Numbered from the stretch's first letter, positions 1 to 9,092 are shown. The stretch: 64,000 nt of DNA from Limimaricola soesokkakensis (GCF_900172345.1 NZ_FWFY01000005.1:124001-188000); one strand, 5' to 3'. Notes: generated by a model not told the origin, from the sequence alone. A program made the numbers and translations.

Positions 1-363
1 CGGGTTCGGCGCCCGGTGCGCGCCTTCGCGTTCGGCCACCGCGACGAGGACGTAGCCGACCCAGACGTGAAAGCTCACCAGCAGCGCCACGAAGACCAGC
101 TTCGCGAACATCCATGTCACGAAGACCTCGCGCAGGAAGATCAGCCCGGTGCCCGAGGCGATGGCAAGCACCGCCGAGGGCGTGACAAAATAGGTATAGG
201 CGTAATGGGTGGCGCGGCGGATGCGATCGTAATCGCTCTGGCCGATCGCCGGGTCGTGCCGCGACAGCATCAATGGCAGCGCGAAGAGCCCGCCGCACCA
301 CAGCAGCAGCATGCCGACATGCAGCGCCTTCAGATGCGGGATCAGCCCGGCGAGCCAGCTCAT
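1..363 (-). CDS. CopD/HemJ-like multi-helix membrane protein (partial, C-terminus beyond window)
   Basis: The first 121 codons of a membrane protein that continues past the left edge. It starts M-S-W-L-A-G and has a first helix near residues 11-30 carrying 'ALHVGMLLLWCGGLFALP', then helices near 62-80 and 86-108 with 'FAKLVFVALLVSFHVW'. The early histidine, the W-x-G-G-L stretch and the later K-L-x(8)-H pattern resemble the CopD/UPF0093 (HemJ) family, which covers copper-export-associated proteins and HemJ-type protoporphyrinogen oxidases. Its ATG overlaps the ctaG stop as ATGA, so the two are translationally coupled. That favours a role in copper or heme supply to a terminal oxidase over general heme synthesis. 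Subfamily is uncertain. Confidence 0.65.
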   Translation of the reverse strand, partial: MSWLAGLIPHLKALHVGMLLLWCGGLFALPLMLSRHDPAIGQSDYDRIRRATHYAYTYFVTPSAVLAIASGTGLIFLREVFVTWMFAKLVFVALLVSFHVWVGYVLVAVAEREGAHRAPNP

Positions 364-1070
364 GCCGCCGCACGCTCCGCCATGCGCCAGCCGCGGCGCG
401 CGGAGAGGGCGATCACCGCGAGATAGGGCAGCATCGCCGGCACCCACATGATCAGCCCGCCGAGCTGCTGATCGGCCAGCGGCGAGAGGCCCCAGCCGAG
501 CGGCGCCAGCGCATGCGCCGCGTAGAGCTGCGCCGGGGCGAAGGTGAGGATTGCGCCGAGCAGCCCCATCTGCATGAGCCCGGCCAGCGTCCACAGCATC
601 GCCTCGATGGCCGATCGCTCGGCCAGCACGGCGCGCCAGAACCAGACGGCTGAGCCCAGCAGGCTCAGCTGCATGATCCAGTAGACAGCGATGTCGCGCA
701 GCGCGAGGTCATAGGCGGCAGGCAGATGCCAGGCCCAGAGCAGGGCGGTCGAGATCAGGAAAGGCAGGGCGGCGCCCGAGGAGCGGCGGCTGGGCCACGC
801 GGCGGCGAGCAGCGGTGCCGCTACGGCCACCAGCAGCACGTGGTGCACGACCCGTGCCGAGAACAGCGCCACCGCCATCGCGCAGAGCGGCGAGACGAAG
901 GCGAGGGCCAGCACCGCCGTCGCGGCGAGGCCGGCGCGGCTGTGCCGCAGGGCGATCGCCATGACGAACAGGGCGCCCAGCAGCAGGGGATCGAAATTCC
1001 ACGATTGCAGCGCGTTTTCTGGCAGCGGTGCCGCGCCGCAATAGCTCCCCGGCAATATCCACTCCGACAT
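360..1070 (-). CDS. ctaG: cytochrome c oxidase assembly protein, CtaG (Caa3) family
   Basis: A 236-residue polytopic membrane protein with about seven hydrophobic segments, of the Caa3_CtaG family. In Bacillus this family is needed to assemble active caa3-type oxidase, probably at the CuA/CuB stage. Visible family marks are the early helix 'SARVVHHVLLVAVAAPLL' with the His-His pair, the 'LLWAWHLPAAYDLAL' segment and 'LAGLMQMGLLGAILTFAP'. The start at 1070 (M-S-E-W-I-L-P-G) is preferred to the upstream in-frame start because a GAGGGG ribosome site lies just before it. It is coupled by ATGA to the downstream CopD/HemJ-like gene. It probably serves the aa3-type oxidase encoded at 17.4-21.8 kb, which is an inference because 16 kb separate them. 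Confidence 0.85.
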   Translation of the reverse strand: MSEWILPGSYCGAAPLPENALQSWNFDPLLLGALFVMAIALRHSRAGLAATAVLALAFVSPLCAMAVALFSARVVHHVLLVAVAAPLLAAAWPSRRSSGAALPFLISTALLWAWHLPAAYDLALRDIAVYWIMQLSLLGSAVWFWRAVLAERSAIEAMLWTLAGLMQMGLLGAILTFAPAQLYAAHALAPLGWGLSPLADQQLGGLIMWVPAMLPYLAVIALSARRGWRMAERAAA

Positions 1071-1260
1071 CCGGCATCCCCTCGCCCCGTTCGCGCAGGC
1101 GCCCGGTTTCGGCCATCCCACTGAACCGAACGTCCCGGATCGGCTCGGGTTCTACCGATGGTCGCATAAATTTGACGCGTGTCCGCAATCGGGTATGGGG
1201 CCGGGAAAACGCCCGGCCTGGCCATTGCGGGGACATAGCTAAGCATCCTATTTTTCGGGC

Positions 1261-1695
1261 ATGGGTAGCGAAGCGCTTTACCACCTGCTCGACCCAGGCA
1301 ACGCGCACCGTCTCCGGGGTGCCGAGATTTTCGACCACGCGGTCGATCCGGAGCAGCTGGCAAGATTCCTGGCCGATGAAGGTCACGTGCTGGTCTTCGC
1401 GACGGTCGGTGACGCCGTGGTTGGCTTCGCGTCCGGCACCGTGCTGCTTCACCCCGACAAGAAACCGGCCCTCTTCATCAACGAGGTCGGCGTCATCGAG
1501 CGATCGCGGCGGCAGGGCATTGGCACGGCGCTCTGCGGTATGTTGATCGAGGTGGCACGTGCGCGCGGATGCAAGGGGGTCTGGCTCGCCACCGAGGCGG
1601 ACAATCATGCCGCACGAGCGCTCTACCGGCGGCTCGAGGCGAGGGAAACGCGAGACCTGGTCGCCTATGACTGGGATGGCGCGATGGATGCGTGA
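1261..1695 (+). CDS. GNAT-family N-acetyltransferase, AAC(3)-I-like
   Basis: A 144-residue single-domain GNAT. The acetyl-CoA pyrophosphate-binding loop (motif A) is 'RSRRQGIGTAL', preceded by the beta-strand 'ALFINEVGVIE'. Motif B is seen in 'ADNHAARALYRRLEARE' near the C-terminus. Length and layout resemble the aminoglycoside 3-N-acetyltransferase type I branch, but many environmental members of that branch have unknown small-molecule or protein substrates, so resistance should not be assumed. The frame is closed by a TAA at 1240, so the ATG at 1261 is the first clear start. It stands alone, divergent from ctaG and about 360 bp before the XRE-cupin regulator. Confidence 0.75.
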   Translation: MGSEALYHLLDPGNAHRLRGAEIFDHAVDPEQLARFLADEGHVLVFATVGDAVVGFASGTVLLHPDKKPALFINEVGVIERSRRQGIGTALCGMLIEVARARGCKGVWLATEADNHAARALYRRLEARETRDLVAYDWDGAMDA

Positions 1696-2057
1696 TCGCC
1701 GCGAAGCGATTGATACGGGTCAGCGGGCGATCCCTGTGCTGCCTTCAATCCGATACCTGCACGCCTCGCCAATCTGGCCAATGCGCCAATTGCCAATTGG
1801 AAATTTCCGACCGGTCGAGCTGGCCGAGCCGGACCGCGGCGCGAGGGTGGGTCACGGCCATGCCACGAACAGGGGAAAGTTCGGCCTGTCCGGACAACTA
1901 CGCCCTTCGCATGTCGCTCCGTCAGATCTCGCAGTCACCCGTAAGCAGTGGAGGCCGACCTGGGAAGTGTCCACCGAATGCGCTCGTGAAAAAATCTTTG
2001 AAAATTTCACGAACCGTGTGAGGCTCCACCTGACACAGCGATGGACCGCGATTCGTG
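1696..2057. promoter_or_regulatory. intergenic region with a GTGAAA-N13-TTTCAC inverted repeat upstream of the XRE-cupin gene
   Basis: No gene is visible in these 360 bases. At 1986-2010 there is an interrupted inverted repeat, GTGAAA (1986-1991) and TTTCAC (2005-2010), around an A/T-rich centre that stands out from the GC-rich surroundings. It lies about 50 bp before the regulator start, where an autoregulatory operator or promoter would be expected. The assignment is positional only. Confidence 0.35.
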
Positions 2058-2600
2058 ATGACGGGAGCCGATCTCAGGACACTGCGCCGCAACCGCGGCA
2101 TGACGCTGGCGGAGCTTGCCGGCGCGATGGGCCGGTCGGTCGGCTGGGCCTCTCAGGTCGAGCGTGACCTGTCGCGGATCGGGGCCGAGGATCTGGAGCG
2201 GCTCGCGGCGGTACTCGGCGTCGCGCCGGCGCTGCTGTCGCAGCCCGCGCCGGAGGCCGCGCGGGAAGAGGGGCGCATCGTGCGCGCCGACCGCCGGCGC
2301 CCGATCGGCGACAGGCATGAGGGCCTGTTCGAGACGCTGATCTCGCCCGATCTCACCGACAGCTTCGAGATCGTGCATTCCCGTTTCGAGCCCGGCAGCG
2401 CCCTCGAGACGCCGATGCAGCGCGCCACGCAGGAGATCGGCTTCATGTTGTCGGGCCGGCTCGACCTCTGGTTCGGGCCCGAGAAGTTCACAGTCGCTTC
2501 GGGCGACAGCTTCCGCATCCGAAACGAGCCCTATCGCTGGGCCAACCCCCATGCCGAACCCGCGATCGCCCTGTGGGTGATCTCGCCCCCCGTCTACTGA
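2058..2600 (+). CDS. XRE-family transcriptional regulator with C-terminal cupin domain
   Basis: A 180-residue HTH-cupin regulator. Residues 4-57 form an XRE helix-turn-helix ('LRTLRRNRGMTLAELAGAMG', then the recognition helix region 'SVGWASQVERDL'). Residues about 100-178 form a small cupin with 'GFMLSGRLDLWFG' and 'SGDSFRIRNEPYRWANP', the usual ligand-sensing module. GTG 2055 and ATG 2058 are adjacent in-frame starts; neither has a strong ribosome site and the ATG is chosen. Only 16 bp separate it from the first FAD/GcvT gene, so it probably controls that operon in response to a methylated amine or amino acid. Ligand and direction of control are not shown by the sequence. Confidence 0.85.
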   Translation: MTGADLRTLRRNRGMTLAELAGAMGRSVGWASQVERDLSRIGAEDLERLAAVLGVAPALLSQPAPEAAREEGRIVRADRRRPIGDRHEGLFETLISPDLTDSFEIVHSRFEPGSALETPMQRATQEIGFMLSGRLDLWFGPEKFTVASGDSFRIRNEPYRWANPHAEPAIALWVISPPVY

Positions 2601-2616
2601 GTTCAGAGAGGCCAAC

Positions 2617-5067
2617 ATGTCCCAGTTGCCCACCACAGCGCGTGTCGTCATCATCGGCGGGGGGGCGGTGGGCACATCGGCCCTCTACCATCTCGCCCTC
2701 GCGGGCTGGACCGACTGCGTCCTGCTGGAGCGCCACGAGCTGACCGCCGGCAGCACCTGGCACGCCGCGGGCAACGTGCCGATCTTCTCCACCGACTGGG
2801 CGGTGATGAACATGCAGCGTTACTCGACCCGGCTCTACCGCGAGCTCGGCGCGCGGGTCGATTATCCGCTCAACTACCATGTCACCGGCTCGATCCGCCT
2901 CGCGCACAGCGAGGCGCGGATGCAGGAATTCGCCCATGTCCGCGCCATGGGCGACCGGCAGGGCCTGCCAATCGAGCTGCTGGATGTCGACGAGATCAAG
3001 TCGCGCTACCCGTTCATCGAGACCCATGATCTGGCGGGCGCGCTCTACGATCCGCATGACGGCGACATCGACCCGGCGCAGCTGACCCAGGCCTTTGCCA
3101 AGGGCGCGCGCGAGCTTGGCGCGCGGATCATCCGTTTCTGCCCGGTGACGGGGGTGCGGCGCGAGAACGGCCGCTGGGTGGTCGAGCACGAGAAGGGAGA
3201 GATCGCCTGCGACAAGGTGGTCAACGCGGCGGGATATTACGCGGGCCGGGTCGGCAAATGGTTCGAGCCCTTCGGCGGCCGCCCGGTGCCGCTGGCGGTG
3301 ATGGCACATCAATACATGCTCACCGACGAGATCCCGCAGATCGAGGCGTGGAGCCGTGAGACCGGGCGCAAGCTGCCGCTGCTGCGCGACGTCGACACCT
3401 CCTATTACCTGCGCCAGGAAAAGCACGGCTACAATCTCGGTCCCTATGAGCGGGAATGCCGCGCCCATTGGTGCGGCGATGGCGACCCGATGCCCGAGGA
3501 TTTCAGCTTCCAGCTCTTCTCGGACGATCTCGACCGGCTTGAACCCTATATCGAGGACGCGATGGGCCGGGTGCCGCTCTTGGCCGAGACCGGCATCAAC
3601 AAGGTGATCAACGGGCCGATCCCCTATGCCCCGGACGGGTTGCCTTTGATCGGGCCGATGCCCGGCGTGCCCGACGCCTTCGAGGCCTGCGCCTTCACCT
3701 TCGGCATCGCGCAGGCGGGCGGGGCGGGCAAGGTGCTTTCGGAATGGGTGATCCATGGCCGCACCGAGTGGGATTGCTGGTCGGTCGATCCGCGCCGCTT
3801 CACCGACTACACCGATCCCGACTATTGCGTCGACAAGGCGCGCGAAGTCTATGGTCATGAATTCGCGATGCATTTCCCGCGTCACGAATGGCCGGCCGGG
3901 CGCGACCGCAAGCTGTCGCCGCTGCACGAGCGGATCAAGAACGCGGGCGGGCAGATGGGCGTCTATGGCGGCTGGGAGCGGGCCAACTGGTTCGCAAAGC
4001 CCGGCGACGATCTGAGCGAAGCTGCAACGCAGACTTGGTCGCGCCACGGCCCGTGGGAGGCGCGGATCCGCGAGGAGGTCGAGGCGGTGCGGAGCGGCAC
4101 GGGCCTGCTCGACCTGCCGGGCTTCGCCCGCTTCGAGATCGAAGGGCCGGGTGTCGCGGATTGGCTCGACGGGCTCATCGCGGGGCGGCTGCCGAAGCCG
4201 GGACGGCTCTCGCTCGGCTATGTCTGCGATGCGCGCGGCCATGTGCGCACCGAGTTCTCGGTGCTGCGCCACGAGGGCGACCTGGTGACGCTGATCGGCG
4301 CCGCTTCGGCGCAGTGGCACGACGCGGACCTCCTGCGCGCGGCGCTGCCCGACGACGGCTCGATCACCCTCACCGATCGCAGCCGCGAGATCTCGACCCT
4401 CGTGGTTTGCGGCCCCACGAGCCGGGCGGTCCTGCAAGGCATAAGCGATGGCGACCTGTCGCTGCCATGGCTCAGCCATCAGGAGGCGCGCGTCGCCGGT
4501 CGCCCGGCGCTGTTGGTGCGGGTCTGCTTCGCGGGCGAGCTGGGCTGGGAGATCCACGCCGCCAATGCCGAGATGGAGGCGATCTATGATGCTCTGATGG
4601 AGGCGGGGGTGCGTCCCTTCGGGATGTACGCGCTGGACACGATGCGCCTCGAGAAGGGCTATGGCGCCTGGCGGCGCGAGTTCTCGAGCGATTATTCTGC
4701 CCTCGAATCCGGGCTCGACCGCTTCGTGGCGCTCGGCAAACCGGCCGATTTCCCAGGCAAGGCGGCGCTCGCGGCGCAGGCCGAGGCCGGGCCGATCCGA
4801 CGGCTCGTATCGCTGATCGTCGATGCGCCCGAAAGCGATGCGCCCGCTTCGGCCCCGGTCTGGCAGGGCGACCGGATCGTCGGCGAGGTCACCTCTGGCG
4901 GCTATGGCTACCGGGTCGGCGCCGCGATCGCGCTGGCCATGGTCGAGACCGCGGACAGCGCGCCGGGCACGGCGCTCGAGATCGATATCCGCGGCGATCG
5001 GCGTCCCGCCAGAGTGCAGGACGGGATCTGCCTGTGGGATCCCAGCAATGAAAGGATCAAGGCATGA
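2617..5067 (+). CDS. FAD-dependent oxidoreductase / GcvT aminomethyltransferase fusion (dimethylglycine/sarcosine dehydrogenase family), first copy
   Basis: An 816-residue two-part enzyme: an N-terminal DAO-type FAD domain (Rossmann 'VVIIGGGAVG' at 10-19) up to about residue 375, a short FAO_M linker, then GcvT N- and C-terminal folate-binding domains from about residue 440. Family members demethylate dimethylglycine, sarcosine or related N-methyl amino acids and pass the one-carbon unit to tetrahydrofolate. His49 in 'AGSTWHAAG' matches the histidine that covalently binds FAD in dimethylglycine dehydrogenase. At the folate site it reads 'ARGHVRTEFSV', without the Gly-Gly...Asp pattern of its neighbour, so folate handling may differ. 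It is coupled by ATGA to the next gene. The exact substrate is unknown. Confidence 0.82.
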   Translation: MSQLPTTARVVIIGGGAVGTSALYHLALAGWTDCVLLERHELTAGSTWHAAGNVPIFSTDWAVMNMQRYSTRLYRELGARVDYPLNYHVTGSIRLAHSEARMQEFAHVRAMGDRQGLPIELLDVDEIKSRYPFIETHDLAGALYDPHDGDIDPAQLTQAFAKGARELGARIIRFCPVTGVRRENGRWVVEHEKGEIACDKVVNAAGYYAGRVGKWFEPFGGRPVPLAVMAHQYMLTDEIPQIEAWSRETGRKLPLLRDVDTSYYLRQEKHGYNLGPYERECRAHWCGDGDPMPEDFSFQLFSDDLDRLEPYIEDAMGRVPLLAETGINKVINGPIPYAPDGLPLIGPMPGVPDAFEACAFTFGIAQAGGAGKVLSEWVIHGRTEWDCWSVDPRRFTDYTDPDYCVDKAREVYGHEFAMHFPRHEWPAGRDRKLSPLHERIKNAGGQMGVYGGWERANWFAKPGDDLSEAATQTWSRHGPWEARIREEVEAVRSGTGLLDLPGFARFEIEGPGVADWLDGLIAGRLPKPGRLSLGYVCDARGHVRTEFSVLRHEGDLVTLIGAASAQWHDADLLRAALPDDGSITLTDRSREISTLVVCGPTSRAVLQGISDGDLSLPWLSHQEARVAGRPALLVRVCFAGELGWEIHAANAEMEAIYDALMEAGVRPFGMYALDTMRLEKGYGAWRREFSSDYSALESGLDRFVALGKPADFPGKAALAAQAEAGPIRRLVSLIVDAPESDAPASAPVWQGDRIVGEVTSGGYGYRVGAAIALAMVETADSAPGTALEIDIRGDRRPARVQDGICLWDPSNERIKA

Positions 5068-7544
5068 GCGAAGCGAAAGGTCCGGGCACGGGGTCGGCAT
5101 CGACCCTGCCGCCGGAAAAGGCGCGCGTGGTCATCGTCGGCGGTGGCATCATCGGCTGTTCGGTCGCCTATCACCTGAGCCGGCTTGGCTGGACCGACAT
5201 CGTGCTGCTGGAACGCAAGCAGCTTACCTCCGGCACCACGTGGCACGCCGCCGGGCTGATCGCGCAGCTGCGCGCCAGCCAGAACATGACCCGCCTCGCG
5301 AAATACAGCCAGGAACTCTATGGCGCGCTCGAGGAGGAGACCGGCGTCGCCACGGGCTTCAGGCGCAACGGCTCGATCACCGTGGCGCTGACCGAGGCGC
5401 GGCGCGAGGAGATCTTCCGGCAGGCCTCGATGGCACGCACCTACGGCGTCGACGTGGAACGGATCACCCCCGGCGAGATCGCGGCGCGTTACCCGCATAT
5501 CAATCTCGATGGCGTGCTGGCGGGCGTCTTTCTCGAAAAGGACGGGCAGGGCGATCCGGCCAACATCGCGCATGCTCTGGCGCGCGGCGCCAAGATGCGC
5601 GGCGCGCAGATCCTCGAGGGCGTGCGCGTGACGGGAATGCGGCGCGAGGGGCGGCGGATCACCGGCCTCGACTGGGCCGCGCATGGCGAGACCGGACGGA
5701 TCGAGGCCGAGACGGTGATCAACTGCGCCGGCATGTGGGGCCGGGAGGTCGGCCGCATGGCCGGGGTCAACGTGCCGCTTCAGGCCTGCGAGCATTTCTA
5801 CATCGTCACCGAGAGCATCGACGGCCTGCCGCGGCTGCCGGTGCTGCGGGTGCCGGATGAATGTGCCTATTACAAGGAGGACGCGGGCAAGATGATGCTC
5901 GGCGCCTTCGAGCCGGTGGCCAAGCCATGGGGCATGTCGGGCATTCCCGAGGCGTTCGAGTTCGACCAGCTGCCCGAGGATTTCGACCATTTCGAGCCGA
6001 TCCTCGAAAAGGCGATGCACCGTGTCCCGATGTTCGGCGAGGTCGGCATCCACACCTTCTTTAACGGGCCCGAGAGCTTTACCCCCGACACCTCCTACCT
6101 CATGGGGCAGGCGCCCGAGATGGACAATGTCTGGGTCGCGGCGGGTTTCAACTCGATCGGCATCCAGTCGGCGGGCGGCGCCGGCATGGCGCTGGCGCAG
6201 TGGATGGACAGCGGCGAGAAGCCGTTCGACCTCGGCGATGTCGACATCGCGCGGATGCAGCCGTTTCAGGGCAACCGCAGCTATCTCGTCGCACGCGCGA
6301 AGGAGTCGCTGGGCCTGCTTTACGCCGATCATTTCCCCTATCGCCAGAAAGCCACCGCGCGTGGGGTCCGGCGCAGCCCGCTGCACGCGCATCTCGAGGC
6401 GCGCGGCGCGGTCTTCGGCGAGCTTGTGGGGTGGGAGCGTGCCAACTGGTTCGCCGACGAGGGACAGGCTCGCGAATACCGCTATGGCTGGGGTCGCCAG
6501 AACTGGTTCGACAACGCCGCGCGCGAGCACATGGCGATCCGCGAGAATCTCGGCATGTACGACATGTCCTCCTTCGGCAAGATCAGGGTCGAGGGACGCG
6601 ACGCCGAGGCCTACATGAACCATGCCTGCGGCGGCGACATGTCGGTGCCGGTGGGTCGTATCGTCTATACGCAGATGCTCAATTCGCGCGGCGGCATCGA
6701 GGCCGACGTGACCGTGGCGCGGCTATCGGAGACCGCCTATCTCGTCGTCACCCCGGCGGCGACGCGGCTGGCGGACCAGACCCGCCTGAGGCGGCTCGCG
6801 GGCGACCGCGAGGTGGTGATCACCGACGTCACCTCGGGCGAGGCGGTGCTCGCCGTGATGGGGCCGCGCGCGCGCGAACTGCTGACCCGCGTTTCACCGA
6901 ATGATTTCGGCAACGAGGCCAACCCGTTCAACACGTTCCAGGAGATCGAGCTCGGCATGGGTCTCGCGCGGGCGCACCGGGTCTCCTATGTCGGCGAGCT
7001 GGGCTGGGAGATCTACCTGCCCACCGAGATGGCCGCGCATGGCTTCGAGACGCTGGCCGAGGCCGGGACCGATCTGGGTCTCAGGCTGTGCGGGCTGCAC
7101 ATGATGGACAGCTGCCGCATGGAGAAGGGCTTTCGCCATTTCGGCCACGACATCACCTGCGAGGACCACGTGCTAGAGGCGGGGCTCGGCTTCGCGGTGA
7201 AGACTCAGAAGCCCGATTTCCTCGGCCGCGAGGCGGTGCTGCGCAAGCGCGAGGAGGGGTTGCAGAAGCGGCTGGTGCAGTTCCGCCTGAACGACCCCGA
7301 GCCGCTGCTCTACCATGCCGAACCGATCTTGCGCGACGGTGAGGTCGTCGGCCATCTCACCTCGGGCGCCTATGGTCACGCGTTCGGCGGTGCAATGGGG
7401 ATGGGCTACGTGCCCTGCGCGGGCGAGACGCCGGGCGACCTCCTCGGCTCGCGCTACGAGATCGAGATCGCCGGCACGCGGGTCGCGGCCGAAGCCTCGC
7501 TCAAGCCCTTCTACGATCCGAAATCGGAGCGGATGAAGGCCTGA
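5064..7544 (+). CDS. FAD-dependent oxidoreductase / GcvT aminomethyltransferase fusion, second copy
   Basis: An 826-residue paralogue of the preceding protein with the same DAO, FAO_M, GcvT and GcvT-C order. The FAD fingerprint 'VVIVGGGIIGCSVAYHL' begins at residue 22, and His61 in 'SGTTWHAAG' is the candidate covalent FAD ligand. The GcvT part keeps 'NSRGGIEADVTV', close to the canonical folate-site pattern with an acidic residue, and ends with 'LTSGAYGHAFGGAMGMGYV', typical of GcvT-C. Two tandem, non-identical copies suggest successive demethylation steps (for example dimethylglycine, then sarcosine) or a hetero-complex; that is inference. A strong hairpin terminator follows at once, so the operon ends here. 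Confidence 0.85.
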   Translation: MSEAKGPGTGSASTLPPEKARVVIVGGGIIGCSVAYHLSRLGWTDIVLLERKQLTSGTTWHAAGLIAQLRASQNMTRLAKYSQELYGALEEETGVATGFRRNGSITVALTEARREEIFRQASMARTYGVDVERITPGEIAARYPHINLDGVLAGVFLEKDGQGDPANIAHALARGAKMRGAQILEGVRVTGMRREGRRITGLDWAAHGETGRIEAETVINCAGMWGREVGRMAGVNVPLQACEHFYIVTESIDGLPRLPVLRVPDECAYYKEDAGKMMLGAFEPVAKPWGMSGIPEAFEFDQLPEDFDHFEPILEKAMHRVPMFGEVGIHTFFNGPESFTPDTSYLMGQAPEMDNVWVAAGFNSIGIQSAGGAGMALAQWMDSGEKPFDLGDVDIARMQPFQGNRSYLVARAKESLGLLYADHFPYRQKATARGVRRSPLHAHLEARGAVFGELVGWERANWFADEGQAREYRYGWGRQNWFDNAAREHMAIRENLGMYDMSSFGKIRVEGRDAEAYMNHACGGDMSVPVGRIVYTQMLNSRGGIEADVTVARLSETAYLVVTPAATRLADQTRLRRLAGDREVVITDVTSGEAVLAVMGPRARELLTRVSPNDFGNEANPFNTFQEIELGMGLARAHRVSYVGELGWEIYLPTEMAAHGFETLAEAGTDLGLRLCGLHMMDSCRMEKGFRHFGHDITCEDHVLEAGLGFAVKTQKPDFLGREAVLRKREEGLQKRLVQFRLNDPEPLLYHAEPILRDGEVVGHLTSGAYGHAFGGAMGMGYVPCAGETPGDLLGSRYEIEIAGTRVAAEASLKPFYDPKSERMKA

Positions 7545-7548
7545 ACGG

Positions 7549-7579
7549 CATCGGGGCGGGCGACCTGCCCGCCCCGATG
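7549..7579. terminator. strong bidirectional hairpin terminator between the GcvT operon and pta
   Basis: A perfect 13-bp stem, CATCGGGGCGGGC (7549-7561) with GCCCGCCCCGATG (7567-7579) and loop GACCT, lies in the 64-bp gap between convergent genes. There is no long T-run, as is common in GC-rich genomes. Confidence 0.75.
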
Positions 7580-7608
7580 TTCACCCCGTTGCCCGGCAGG
7601 GCCGGTTC

Positions 7609-8649
7609 TCACGCGGGCTGCGCCGCGCCGGCGAGGCGGGCCGCGTTCCGATTGGTTGCCGCGCATTGCGCGGAGGTGACGGCGATCATGTGCAGGATGT
7701 CCTCGGCGGAGCAGCCGCGCGAAAGATCGTTGGCGGGCTTGGCGAGGCCTTGCAGCACCGGGCCCACTGCGATGGCGCCGCCGACGCGCTGCGCGATCTT
7801 GTAGGCGATGTTGCCGGCGTCGAGATTGGGAAAGACGAAGACGTTGGCGCGGCCGCCGAGGGCGCTGTTTCGGGCCTTGGCAGCGGCCACCTCGGGCACG
7901 AAGGCGGCGTCGAACTGGATCTCGCCGTCGACGGCGAGGCCGGGTGCCGTGGCGCGCAGGAGCTGTGTCGCCTCGGCCACCTTGGAGACCCGCTCATGCG
8001 CCGCCGAGCCGCGGGTCGAGAAGGACAGCATCGCCACGCGCGGCGTCTCGCCGACCAGCGCTTCGAGCGAGGCAGCTGAGGCGCGGGCGATCTCGGCCAT
8101 CTCCTCTGCCGTTGGGTCCACCACGAGGCCCGCATCGGAGAAAACATGCGCGCCCTTGGTGGCGTGGTGGCGCTCGCAGAACAGCATGAGGAAGAAGGAG
8201 GAGACCAGCTTGGCCTCGGGCGCCTTGCCGATCACCTGGATCGCGGTGCGCACGATCTCGGCGGTGGTGAGTTGCGCCCCGCCCAGCGTGCCGTCGGCGA
8301 GGCCGAGCCTGACCATCAGTGCGGCGAAGACATGCGGCTGGCGGGCGGCCGCGAGGGCGGCCACCTCGTCCACCCCCTTGTGGCGACGCAACTCGTGATA
8401 GGTCCGGGCCATGCGCGGCAGATCCGGGCTGGTTTCGGGATCGGCGATGTCGATGCCGTCGGGGACGGGGCCATGCGCGGCCAGCGCGGTGGCGATTTCG
8501 CTCTCGGGTCCGACCAGCACGATCCGGGCGGCCCGCGCATGGCGGGCCATCAGCGCGGCTTCGATCACCCGCGGATCGGTGCCCTCGCTCAGCACGATGC
8601 GGCGCTCGGAACGGGCGGCATCGGCGAGCAGCGTCTCCAGCGGTTTCAT
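7609..8649 (-). CDS. pta: phosphate acetyltransferase
   Basis: A 346-residue short-form PTA/PTB-family enzyme that converts acetyl phosphate and CoA to acetyl-CoA. Seen in the sequence: the N-terminal '[16 protein letters not shown]', the central '[20 protein letters not shown]' and the C-terminal '[20 protein letters not shown]' with '[20 protein letters not shown]', all hallmarks of Pta. It is the last gene of the tau operon. Xsc makes acetyl phosphate from sulfoacetaldehyde, and Pta turns it into acetyl-CoA for growth. Its ATG overlaps the stop of the cupin gene as ATGA. Confidence 0.95.
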   Translation of the reverse strand: MKPLETLLADAARSERRIVLSEGTDPRVIEAALMARHARAARIVLVGPESEIATALAAHGPVPDGIDIADPETSPDLPRMARTYHELRRHKGVDEVAALAAARQPHVFAALMVRLGLADGTLGGAQLTTAEIVRTAIQVIGKAPEAKLVSSFFLMLFCERHHATKGAHVFSDAGLVVDPTAEEMAEIARASAASLEALVGETPRVAMLSFSTRGSAAHERVSKVAEATQLLRATAPGLAVDGEIQFDAAFVPEVAAAKARNSALGGRANVFVFPNLDAGNIAYKIAQRVGGAIAVGPVLQGLAKPANDLSRGCSAEDILHMIAVTSAQCAATNRNAARLAGAAQPA

Positions 8650-9092
8650 GGTGCCTCCCCTGGCGCGGTGTCACGGATCACGAAGTGCTTGGTGGCGGCC
8701 TCGATCACCTCCCATTCGCCCTCGAAGCCATCGGGGATGACGAAGGCGTCGCCCGCGCGGAACTTGCGCGCGGTGCCGTCGGCCGCGATCAGCCGGACAT
8801 GGCCGGCGGTCAGTACGCAGACCTCGTCGCGCCCGGTGAAGGCACGCCAGCGGCCCGGGGTCGATCGCCATGTCCCGGCAAGGAAGCGGCCAACCGGGCT
8901 TTGATGCACGATCCGCGTCTCATGACGCGGGTCGCCCTCGATCACCCGGTCGGGCAGGTCGGCGAGGCGGCGATGCGTGGCGGCGGGACCTGGATCTGCG
9001 AAACCGGTGACGGTGGGAGAGTCCATGCGCTTCATTCGGGGCCTCTCGGTGGCGGCGTGGGATGGTAGCGGCGGGTTCATCGTCGCGGTCAT
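8646..9092 (-). CDS. cupin-domain protein of the taurine operon
   Basis: A 148-residue protein whose C-terminal half (about 70-140) is a small single cupin of the DUF861/(S)-ureidoglycine-aminohydrolase-like type, with '[20 protein letters not shown]' and '[20 protein letters not shown]'. The first 50 residues look low in structure. The start at 9092 has a GAGGT ribosome site; a second in-frame ATG about 65 bases downstream (M-K-R-M-D-S) is possible. It sits between xsc and pta and is coupled to pta by ATGA, so it should be expressed with taurine catabolism. A role in sensing, or in handling sulfoacetaldehyde or a side product, is only a guess. The metal-binding histidines of larger cupins are not obvious. 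Confidence 0.7.
   Translation of the reverse strand: MTATMNPPLPSHAATERPRMKRMDSPTVTGFADPGPAATHRRLADLPDRVIEGDPRHETRIVHQSPVGRFLAGTWRSTPGRWRAFTGRDEVCVLTAGHVRLIAADGTARKFRAGDAFVIPDGFEGEWEVIEAATKHFVIRDTAPGEAP

Noticed and set aside
2488-5100. A long minus-strand open frame opposite the first FAD/GcvT gene.
   Set aside because: Same artefact: antisense to a gene with clear FAD and folate-site motifs, and no recognisable domain of its own.
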